Positions 30,699 through 43,400 of a stretch of 64,000 bases of DNA are shown here, in pieces. The position numbers and the translations under genes were made by a program. The stretch covers positions 81,376,452-81,440,451 of the forward strand of contig NC_054704.1 of assembly GCF_016097555.1 (NCBI RefSeq), in the 5' to 3' direction. The stretch comes from Gigantopelta aegis (Eukaryota > Mollusca > Gastropoda > Neomphalida > Peltospiridae). Numbering within the stretch: position 1 is the first letter of the stretch; every line of letters starts with the position of its first letter. The notes beneath the pieces are model-generated. The model saw only the letters and a list, made by a program, of their open reading frames with translations, did no database searches and was not told the origin of the DNA.

Positions 30699-33600
30699 GT
30701 GGGTTACAGATATATTTGCCCTGACGTGGCTACAAGTTTATATCGGGGGATGGATGGGTAGCTAGGGGTGGGACAAGGGATCCATGCCCCCCCCCCCCAT
30801 TCAAACCTTTTTTGTTTTGTTTTCACTATATTAAATTGTATAAAAATCATACATATATAGTGACTAATAGTGTGGGTTCCCCCCCTCCAGTATAAAATCG
30901 TGGCTATGCCTGTGATAGCCAATATCCTAGTTTTGGATGAACAAAACAGCCGTATATTTTCACTGGTTGGGCTAGAAATTTATATTTGGGATGGGTGGGT
31001 ACACCAGTACCATAGAAAATAATCATTTTGTTTAACGACACCACTGGAGCACACTGATTAATTGATCATCGGCTATTGAATGTCAGACATTTGGTAATTC
31101 TGCCACGTAGCCATCAGAGGAAACCCGCTACATTTTTTCCTGATGTAACAAAGGATCTTTTATATGCACCATCCCACAGACAGGACATCACATACCACTG
31201 CCTTTGATATACCAGCGGGCAGTTCCATAGAAAGTGTTCTTAGGATTATAAAACAGGCCAATATATAAGGCTGTGGGGAAATGAAGTGAGTAGACTGGTC
31301 ATAACCTAATCGCCGTGCCTAGTGCCCACCACCCAACCACCTCACCCCGTCTATGGCGACGCCAATGCATAGTTGCTTAGTTATTAACTAGTGTAAAGAT
31401 TTGTTAAACCTTAGGTTTTTTTTGTACTCTTCTATATCTGCGCTGCAAAAAAAAAATCACTCCTTTTTTATTATTGTTTTTAAGTTATAACTGTGCAGTC
31501 TGTATACAGCTGGTGGTTCTAGTTCGCGTTCTACAAAAGTGTCAAAAATCGAAAAACCCCAGCTGTGACATTGATTTGTTGTGGAAATACTATTATCCAT
31601 AGTCCATTTTTTTGTCATACTGGTTGAAGCCAGCAATTTTATCCGTGGTATAATATATTATATTGATTGAAAAAAAGTTTGTTTTGTTTAACGACACCAC
31701 TAGAGCACATTGATTTATTAAACATCGGCTATTGGATGTCAAACAGTTGGTAATTCTGGCATATAGTCTTAGAGAGGAAACCCGCGGGGTGGTGGAGAAA
31801 ATAAAAAAGGATATAATGGTTATTTATATAGTCAGTGTATGTGTGCAACCGCGAACACGTGCGTGTGCGTACGCGTGTTTACCTTTTGTGAATACTTGCG
31901 TTTGAAGCAATGCCTTTTTGCACTCCAGCTTCGACGCCTAAATTAAAGGTTCACCCTGAAGGTTGCAAGTATTTGAGTTGAGTGTTTTTATACATGTATT
32001 TGTGATAGATAATTACAAAATAATTGATCCACCAAACACTTTTTTGTCATACTGTTTATTTTCATTTTAATGTGATGCTGTTCAGCGTAAACAGTGGTTT
32101 CCTCGGGAAATCTTGGCAAATATATATAAAGTACACAAACAATATTCAACGCTTTTCCATTAAAATGACAGCCAGTTCTTGCAATTAAAATTCAAAGTGT
32201 GACGTCACGCGTTAACATATTGGTGATCTTTTTGATAGTTTTAATTGTAATTATTTGGGTGTAGTTTTTGCAGGCATAATAATTTTATAAGAAAAAAAGA
32301 ACAAATATTTTTGGTCTTTAGGTAGTTTTGAAACGGCCTCTTTAAACTAATAACCGTTATCCGTGACCAGTGTTTGCTTTTGACTTGTACAGGAATGTGA
32401 CTGCGGTAATAAAAACGGACCCAGCGCGACACACGGTGTACCTGTACTACGAAATCCTAACCAGACCATGTTAACGGAACAGACGTTACAATCCTCAAAT
32501 CTAAGTACAAAAAAGACGTGGTCGGAGATAGCAGAAGAATACCACACGTGAGTACTGAAATGCTTAAATAATATTATACCCACCCCCACAACCACAACCA
32601 CCCCACACCCACCCCTAAATGTGGAGGGCAGAACCGGCCTTGCTGGTGTAGTGATTTAGTCATTGAATTTAAAGATACTATAGGTACTAAGTTAGCATCC
32701 TAGTACCAGTTTCCATCCGATATGTATTTTTGTGCTGGGGTGTCGTTAAACATTCATTCATTCATTCATTCGTTCATCTATTCGTTCATTCATCCATCCG
32801 TCCACCCATCCATCCATTCATTCATGCATTCATTCATTCGATTCATTTATTCATTCATTCATTCATCCATCCATCCATCCATTCATCCATCCATCCATTC
32901 ATTCATTCATTCATTCATTCATTCCACAAGGGCGGACCCAGTAAATATTTTCGGCAGCGAATCAAGGGCAAAAGGGAATATGGATTGTTATACATGTAAG
33001 GGCATCTTTCTGAGTTTGACCGGCGTCGTGGTAGGCCATCGGTCTACAGGCTGGTAGGTACTGGGTTCGGATCCCAGTCGAGACATGGGATTTTTAATCC
33101 ATATACCGACTCCAATCCCTGAGTGAGTGCTCCGCAAGGCTCAATGGGTATAGTGTAAATCACTTGCACCGACCAGTGATCCATAACTGGTTCAACAAAG
33201 GCCATGGTTTGTGCTATCCTACCTGTAGGAAGCGCAAATAAAAGATCCCTTGCTGCTAATCGGAAGAGTAGCCCATGTAGTGGCGACAGCGGGTTTCCTC
33301 TCAAAATCTGTGTGGTCCTTAACCATATGTCTGACGCCATATAACCATAAATAAAATGTGTTGAGTGCGTCGTTAAATAAGACATTTCTTTCTTTCTGAG
33401 TTTGATAATATCGGTATTTTATATTGGCTAAATTTTATAACTTCCTAGTTTATTTTCTTAATATTATATCTTGATATGTATTTTATGCCAATCCCCACTG
33501 TAGAGTAAATTGGCAAAAGGAAATTAATTGGGAGTTGTAGTTAAGTTGTACTAATTAGTTAAAGGGGTAAATTATTGCTTATTTGGGCTTTGCACAAGGG

Positions 33601-34414
33601 TTATCCTTTAAATACATGTTTACCTTTAGTTGTTAATAATGACTGTTTAGATAGCTGTGTTCGTCGCGGCTCACAATTTAATATGATGTATCATAACCTT
33701 ATCTACTGCATTACTGCTAAACAGCTATATAGGGTTGCAAACAAATTTGTACATGGATAACAACAAATTTTGCGGGTACAATGATGGAAATTCATGGTAA
33801 AAAGGTCTCAGGTCAACACATTTTGCCCGAATATCTCTATCATTTTTGCCCCAATTTGAAGATTTGCTCCAGCACAAGGGAGCAGTTCGATTAGCCCCCC
33901 CCCCCCCCTTGCCATCTACCCCCGTCTCTTACGCTTATGGTAACGTGTATTTGCGTCAAGTCTGTAGGGCTATTTTGCGTTTTCACACATTTTCGTGTTA
34001 CACTGAAGTACAGTTATGGTAAGAGAATGGCTGATTTGGATGTTACAATAAAACCATTCAAGGTTGCATCTTGACAGCAGTGTGCTTTATGTGGGAAGAC
34101 AACTTGAGAACTCTATAAGATTTCGTTTCACAAGACCGATCCGGCACTAATGATAGGTCGCGCAATTCATACTTAACTTTATTGATATTTTATTGTTTTA
34201 ACACATAATATTTATATCGACACATGGAAACATTTTTCCATATAAAAGTCTACGTTGGAACCAAAAAACAAATATCGACACAAACGTAATGCCGACTCAA
34301 ACGTATCGACTCAACCGAGAAAAAAACATAATAGTTTATACCCATTTTGGCCGGGACCGGCCATTCATATCGACACAAGCGATATATCGACTCAAGTAAG
34401 TTCGACACAACGGT

Positions 34415-34477
<63 letters not shown>

Positions 34478-37400
34478 ATAAACAGTTACATAAATATCGT
34501 ATTTTGCCATGCTACCTTTATGACATGAATACCTCAAAATGTGTTATGTCACAACAACACTTTTGACATCAAACATCGCTTTAGCAGCTGCAAGCTTGCG
34601 GTAATCACGATTGGTGCAATACATTCTAATTTCAAAACGACAAATAACTTACCTCGATACGTTGGTATTTTGTTTATCTCTGGCGAAGATCGCAATATCC
34701 AGTGTACGGTAATACACAGTGAGGAATTACAGTCCGATCTATACGTCCCCGTGTAGCCTTGTTAAGGCGTTAGGGTGATACACAGGAACCCTTCTAGAGT
34801 GATGTTATCCACTCTCATGCGGTCAAGTACTGGAGGTGATGTTTCTACAGCGGATCAGCGGGTAAGTGGTGAAGAAGGCAGACTTCATCATTTGGGGTTA
34901 AATCCAATATGGCCGCCAACATTATAGTTTAGTATATTTTACCTTTTACGTTTGGTTCCACATCACTAATTATGAATCGATTTAAGCACAAATGGTCTCA
35001 AATTTGTAACTGTTTCACTATGGCAATGTATGGTGAAGTCGATTCGTTTAACCAGGATGTCGAATCTTAGACAGCGTACACCGAACGCCTATCGGCCTAC
35101 TTTGAAAATGATAATTTCACGGACGCGTCTAAACAACGAGCTATAATTTTGAGCGTTATTGAACTAAACACAATGCTTTCATTCACTTCAACCCATTTTC
35201 GTGCTTATATCAAATTAAGGTTCAAGCACGTTATTATAGGCACACACCTCACTATCTGGGCTGTCTGTTTGTCCAGGACAGTGGGTTAGTTGTTAGTGGT
35301 TAGCGAAAGAAAAGTCGGTGCAGTGGTCTTACATCTACCCACTGAGTCGTTAAAACTCTGGGTGGGAGCCGATACCGGGCTGCGAACCCAGTACCTACCA
35401 GTCTTATATCCGATAGCTTAACCACGACGCCACCGAGGCCGGTATAAATCTCGTTTCCCAACGTAAAGGGAAAGGAATCATGATCTCTCGAACGAGTTCA
35501 CATTTCGTCTCTTTTTGTCAAAGTTCATGGTCACTTGGTTACCGAAAAATAGAAATTACATACTTCATTTCTCATCCAATATTCACGAAACTTCACATAT
35601 AGGAATAAGATCATGAAACTTCACATGTAGGAATAAGATCACGGAACTTCACATGTAGGAATAAGATCACGGAACTTCACATATAGGAATAAGATCAAGA
35701 TCACGGAACTTCACATATAGGAATAAGATCATGAAACTTCACATATAGGAATAAGATCACGAAACTCCGATGGGATGTGCAGCGTTTCCGATTCCTTGTT
35801 ATTTTTATTTTTAGGTACGTGAACACCGTGCAAGTAAAATGCAACAACATCGTTAGAATGGGCAAGGCCGATGACGGCGGCTGGGACATCTGCGATGACG
35901 AACAATACAGACCGAAGCAGCCATGTTTGATATATTCTTTCGGGCGAGTACAGAATAATGGTCTTTCTTGCCAGGGGCGGACCTAGGAAACATTTTATGG
36001 AGGGGACTAAGAGCAAAGGGGCACCTGGAGAAACTCCCTGAAAAGGGCACCTCAATAAAAATTGTTAATAAATTGTTGAAAAGGGGGCACTTTAACTATT
36101 TATGGGGAGGGACAGGGGACGTTCAGCGTAAATAGCTGTTTAGTAGTTTGGTTTGAGGCCATTGTCTGGACAATATTGTTGTTGTGTACGTGACTAAGAA
36201 CAGAATGGATACAGGCTATAAACTGGACTGATTCGGTGACAAGGGAAAACAAACGATAACAAACCCCACAAAAAAACCAACAACAAAAATAACAGGGCCG
36301 TACCCTGACCAAAATCCATGGGGGGGCACTAAATTTTATAAATTAATTTAACATCAAGTTATGGTAAGATATGCAATATTTATTGTGTACCAAGCAAATA
36401 AGAAAGTTCACAATCATGTGTCGTCGACTTCAATCAAAGCGCTCGTGAACGTTAGGGACCGTCTCAAAATTTCATCACTTCTCTCTAACCGAATAACCCG
36501 CGGAAGGGGAGAGAGGTGAGGAGGGGGGGAGGGGAGGGGGTAAAACGCCCATGCAAATAAAAAGTCGAAAAAGGAAGTGTCCAAAAGTTCTTTTTTTTTT
36601 TTTTTTTACTGGTTTTTTTTTAATTTATTATTTATTTATAAAGTGAAATTCTAAACCTGTTTTTCTATCTTTTAATATATTTTACTAATGCAAAATACAA
36701 GTAAAACTGCTGTTTTAATAAACTCGTGTGCGTTTTCAATCAACGAATAACGTCCACTGTCAACATACATCGCTCACATTTTGACGCCATTTTCCTATAT
36801 ATTAGTTCTGGAAGCGGTCAGCCAAACGGCAGGTTAACAGAGAAATGGCGTCAAAATCTGAGCCTTGCGTGTGGATAGAGGACGATATTCGTTGATAGAA
36901 AAAAAACTGCACGAATTTTTTTAAACTGCAGTCTTGCTTATATTTTGTTTTAGTAAAACATATTAAAATATAGAAAAACAGACAAAGCACCTTTAACAAA
37001 CATTTTCACGAACTACACGTAAACTAGTCTCGACTATTATACGTAAATGTCCCGTTTCCGATTTGTTTCAAGATTTGCCGAGTCTGTCATTTAAGATACA
37101 CCTTGTCAGTTTCGTCCTACAAGTGTTGTGGCACAAAACATTTCAACACCTGCTTTTTCCCTGACTAAATTAGTTTGGATGGGGCAGGGGGTGTTGAAAA
37201 GTATTAGAGGGTTATTCCTTTAAGGAGAAGTGATGACATTTTTAGACAGTCCCTTAGCGTTCGTGAACACGTGTCGGTGAACGCAGCTTTGACAACACAT
37301 GCCTTGCTGCAAATTATGTGCACACATTTTGTTTCTGGAAACGATTCTGTAGGAATACAGCTATATTAACTCACCTCATTACAACAACAAAAAAACACAC

Positions 37401-40400
37401 ACAAAAACCCAACACTTTTATATTATTTTATAATAGTAGGGACAGTAGTAGTAGGGTCTATTAAGATGATTAGGCAATATACAATCAGCATTAATTTTAT
37501 TATTCAACTGAACACATCGTGTCCGTGACATCGATTGTGTCAACATTAATGCAAATGGTAATTTTTCAAGACTTGACAGCAACTTACCTTGTTGATTTGT
37601 GAAAAAAAGACGATACACTTTGCTGTGTGTATCTCTTTGCCTTCTTAGCGCTAGGCGCATCAGAAATTGGAGAATTGGACATTGCCATTTTAGATTTTGT
37701 ATTCTCGAAATATCAAACTATTAGGGTTTCCGTTATGCATTTCCTGTTCTATTTTTAGCGCGTTGGTCTCGATATACAGTATTATTATTTAATATGGACG
37801 GTCAGAGACCTGTAGCCGTATAACATATTATAACCTCTAGAATATTACCTGAGCGTATGACATACAAAATACAGGGAATTAAACACTATACAAATTAAAC
37901 CCTGACATTTCTATGCTATTACTGGAGATATATATAAAAAAAAAAAAGGACAAGATTCTCAGGGGGTGGGAAGCTGCCCCCCCCCCCCTGCCCCCCCGGA
38001 GGGTACGGCCCTGAATAAAAACAAAACAAAAACCTATCAACGCGTCAATCGCTGGAAAACGATACGTCACGATTAATCCAGATACCGACTCCAAACCCTG
38101 AGTGAGTGCTCCGCAAGGCTCAATGGGTAGGTGTAAACCACTTGCACCGACCAGTGATCCATAACTGCTTCAACAAAGGCCATGCTTTGTGCTATCCTGC
38201 CTGTGGGAAGCGCAAATAAAATATCCCTTGCTGCCTGTCGTAAAAGAGTAGCCTATGTGGCGACAGCGGGTTTCCTCTAAAACAAAACAGCGTCAGAATG
38301 ACCATATGTTTGACGTCCAATAGCCGGTGATAAGATAAAAAAAAATCAATGTGCTCTAGTGGCGTCGTTAAATAAAACAAACTTTACTCTTTTACTTTAC
38401 GATCTAGCCCGTAACTAGGGCGGGTGGGTGGTGGATTGGGAAAAGAGAGTCCCTCTCCAAGGGGGAACATAATGCGGAATATACATATAAAAGGTCAGGT
38501 CTCTTGTAAAGATGAAGCTATTAAGAATAGCAAAATTAATATTCTGTTATGACATTTAGTATGTCCAAATAACATAGGGTCGATCCATTTCAAATCAGCA
38601 AATATTTAGGATCGCCCACGCACTTCAGTCTCAGATTCACTTGAAATTTGTATCAAATATGTTTCAGTCATCCACATTAATAAATCCGAAATTTGGGCTC
38701 TTTATTCCAAGTCAGTTTTTTAAAATGTTGCTAACCATTGTAGTAGGTGTTATATTCAGCTCGAAAATGGCCATTATCATTTCTGTGCTATATTTCAAGT
38801 CCTATTATCTCAGGAAATAATGTACATAGAACCATGAACGTATTAAGACGGTTATGAAGTTCTGATGTATAGTAGACTGGTAGTTTGCAGTAGTTTTACT
38901 GAATACTTAGAGACAACTGAAGAATCTTTAAAATGTCATTTTATCTTACTAGCAACTAATTTTCAACTAATTAGTTGTTGTTGTTGTTTTTGTTGTTTTG
39001 TTACTTTGGTTTTCTTTGTGTGTATGGGTTTTTTTTGGGGGGGTTGGTTGAGGGTTTTTTTGGTGGGGGTTGGTAAAGTTCACCCCAATGATTCGAGAAT
39101 GCTAAAATCATGCGTAATTTTGCGTGTATGGATAATGAATTTTGGTACACATAAACTACATACCATTAGCTATAAAATGGGGCACGTTTCGGGATTTTAA
39201 TAATATACCAACATTGTTTCGGGTGTTTTTTCATTGAAAAGACCCCTGAAACAATATTTCCGAATTCAGAAGGATAGTGTTTCTTAATTAATTAACACTG
39301 TTGTAATATTTAATATTTATACAGCAATTGGGATGGATTTGACAGGGAAAAAAGATAAATGTGTGTAGACCTAATGCATATGACGTGGGGGTTTTTTCAA
39401 ATAAAATGGAATTTTAAAGATTTTTCCATTGTTTCAAGGCATTTAGTATGACTTCTCAAAAATACCAGACACTTATATTCTTCTTAGTGCTCATACAAAA
39501 TATTAGGAAATTCATCTTCAGTATCTTTATCACAAATTAAACATAATCTATTTGCTCTGTCAGTATTATTGTATCTGCCAGTTTCAATAGCTAGATTGTG
39601 TGATGACAGGCGGTATCTTGTTATGGCTTTCCTAAATCGCTCTGGGATGTATTTAGACAAGTAATATTGTAAAGCATAAATATCAATATAATGTAAGTAG
39701 TGTGTGAATTTTAGTGGAATCTGATATTTGAACTCCAATGGCTTGTTGGGATTGGTCTGTTATTCTGTTTAATGAGTGTTACATGTATTGGGTCTAGCTG
39801 TTGGTGGGTCCATAAATCACCAAATCCTAACATATTTAGTTCGTGTTTTATTTGATATGCCCAGTTGTTTTTATTTTTATTTTCAGCACAATCGTACAAA
39901 TATAAATAACAATTTCTGAGAATGCAATTATCTGTGTTCAGAAGCTTAGGCCAGCACTTTATCATGTTAAATACTCTATTAGTGCGTAATGGAAGGCGGC
40001 CGAGTTCAGCATACACCACAGAATTATTAGTAGATCGTTTAACCCTTAGCATTCTTTTACAAAAATTAAGATGTACTCTTTCAACAATATCTCCTATATG
40101 AGATCCCTAAACTTTTGAAGCATAACATACAATACATGTGATATAACAGTCAAACAATGATAACAATGTTTCAATATTCAAAGGTTTTGTTTTAGAATGC
40201 AAGGCAAATAAAGCTTTTCTGCCTTGGTCTGCTAAGTGTTTCAATGCAACTGTGAATTTACTATTATTATGCAAAATAAATCCTAAATACGAAAAACTAT
40301 CAACCAATTCTAATATTTTACCGTTATAAATCCATTTCTCTGAACTACTAATTATCCCACCATTCCTGAAAATCATGATCTTAGTTTTAGTAATATTAAC

Positions 40401-43400
40401 TTCCATTCCCCATTCATTTGAATAATCAAATAAACTGTCTAACATATGTTGCAGGCCTTGCACTGACTCCGACAAAAGCACCAAATCATCGGCATACATC
40501 ATAGAAAAAGACTAATATTTTTACATTCAACTGGCACACATCTCTTCTCAATAAAATTCATTTTAAAATCGTTAACATATAATGCAAACAGGATGGGAGA
40601 TAATACTTCGCCTTGCATTAAACCCAAGTTGTTAATAAAATATTCTGAACGGAAGCCATCAATACGAATACAACTCTGAACATTAAGATATTAAATAACT
40701 GATAACAGTTTTCCCTTAATACCAACGTTTGACAGTTTGCACCATAATTTCTGGCGGTCGATAAAGTCGAATGCTTTTTTTAAATCAATAAATGCACAGT
40801 ATAATCTTTTCTTTGCAGACAGAGATTGCGTAATAATGGAATGTAGCGCGAAAATGGCGTCTACTGTACTACGTCCTGGCTGAAAACCAAACTGTGCATC
40901 ACTGATAATATTATAAGTGGATGACTACACAAGCAGTCTTTGATTTAATATATTTGTAAACAATTTCCCTAGGCAACTCAAAAGGCTAATTCCACGATAA
41001 TTATTAGGATCGAATTGATCTCTTTTCTTAAAAATAGGAATAATTATAGCTTTAGACCAGCCTTCTGGGAAATATCCAGTACTTAAAATAAAATTAAAGA
41101 TTTTATATAACATGGGTAGAAAGTATATTTTACATTCAATGAAATATTCGTTGATAATTCGATCCGGTCCATGAGCTTTATCACGTTTCAGATTCTCTAT
41201 GGCTGTTTCAATTTCTGTTATAGAAATATTTTTATTCTTCAAAAATACAATCATCATTGGTCTTAAAAGTTTCAGTATTATTAACATTTTCCCGTTCTTC
41301 AGTACAGGCTATTGATTTAAAATGTTCAAAGAAAATGTTCAGTGGTGTAACACTATTTAACTTTTTCCGTTTTGAAAATTTGGCATAGAATTGTTTGAGA
41401 TTGTTGCGTTTCAGCAAGTCTAGCATATCCCCCTCTGTATGAATATACTTCCTTCGGCGTATACGCTCCAGTAGCTTGTACATTTTCTTCTTCACTCGTA
41501 GATTTATATGATTCTCTGTAGTTTTATCTTTATTAAACTGCTTAAGGGCAATAATGTAAACTAAATAACTTGTTTTTAATGTGTCGTCAAACCAGAGTTT
41601 GTCGTCGTGCAATCTAATTAAAATTAGCTCCACTATTACATGTGGATCTAACACCAGCCAGTTGGAGCTCATGTCCACCAATCAAAACCTTACTTGCAGA
41701 ATCCTGCCAGTGATTTAAAAATAATTTGAAAACATTCCGAATTATCCTGAGGGTATACGACATGTTTCGTGTGGAATACGAATGCCTTAAAACATGTTTT
41801 ATTTTATAAAATAAATAATTTTTAATGTAAAATTGAAGACTGATAACCCACCCCGTACGTATTGGTATGGTTCGCTGTACTGCGGCCACTAAAATAGACT
41901 CGCCCGATATTTTTAGAATTTGTATGCTCCCAAATAACGTTATAAAAGGCGAAGTGTGATTGGTCAATATTTAAATTATTATTTACAGACGAAATGTTAC
42001 CTGGACATTGGGGACTACGCAGTGTTGTTAGTTTTAAATCACTGCCAGGATTCTGCAAGTAAGGTTTTGATTGGTGGACATGAGCTCCAACTGGCTGGTG
42101 TTAGATCTACATGTAATAGTGGAGCTAATTTTAATTAGATTGGTCGTCGTGTCTCGCGGGCACAAATGGAATGTTCGTGCAGCGCTTTGAAATAGATCGA
42201 CTGCCACGTGACTTCCGAACATTCGACTCGTGCTTGCAAAACGGCGAGGAATATTGCAGCTTTAACAATAGTTAAATATTTGTTTTTTAGAATTAACAAT
42301 GACTGGTCGTTTGACGACGCCGTGTCAAAGAAATATGGATGTCATGTGCACGCCTTTGATCCCAGGTAAATTTAGTCTGACACCCAATAGCCGATGTATT
42401 TTTCGTGCTGGGGTGTCTTTAAACATTCATTCATTCATTCATTCCCAGGTAAATTAAATATCATTAGGTAAGTGTTAAAGAAGAATACAGCTTTAGTCTA
42501 GTGAAAATATCACTGAACCTATAGTCCTTCCCAGCAGTGAACGTCGATTTTTTACTACGATATGCATTACAATCTATTTATTTATTTCCGATTGTATTTT
42601 TACATTTCACACAAAAATAGTGAGGGTTCTTTTGTGTGGGGGGGTTTTTTGGGGGGTAGGGGGGGTGTTATTTCCAAAACAATCCTACTTTTAATTTTTT
42701 GTCAAATGAAATTGAAATTATTTACAACAAAAAAGTTCATGGAGCCTTAGGACTACAGAATAAATTGTTTTTGTTTTGTTTTGTGCGTGTGTTTTTGTTG
42801 TTTGTTTTTTGTGTGTTTTTAAGATTATCCCATTGAACAATATATCCAATCTGAACGACAAAACCGTAACACGTGATCAGGGCCGTATCTCTGCACAATG
42901 CAGAGCCGAGTGGGCATTGGCAAAATAATGACTGATTCCATGAATCGCTATCTAGTGCCTCGTCTATTGGAGGACAGCCACTCCTGAGGAGATCCTTTAC
43001 TGTAAGGGATATTTTAAAATGGGTCACTTGGAGATATTTGGTCAGCAACAGCTAAGCACATTATGAAATAATTTTAAGGTATACTCCAAGAAAGATCACT
43101 TAGCACATCATATAATGTATTTCACCGGAGAAGTCGGAGAAATGTCATAAAGGTGTGACGAAAATGTACTTGTATACATTGCAGCATGAAACAGGACGAT
43201 CACAATCGATCAGACCTGATCCACTTCCACAAGCTGGGCCTTGCAGAAAGAGAATACACCAATCCTCAGGGATGGCGCTTAAACACGCTGGCGGGAATAA
43301 GAAAACAGCTTGGACATTCACAGGTATAACTATATGCATATTTCCAGGCTTTAACATGGAGAACAAAATTTATTAGCAAATTGGGTCAGAAAATCCTTAG

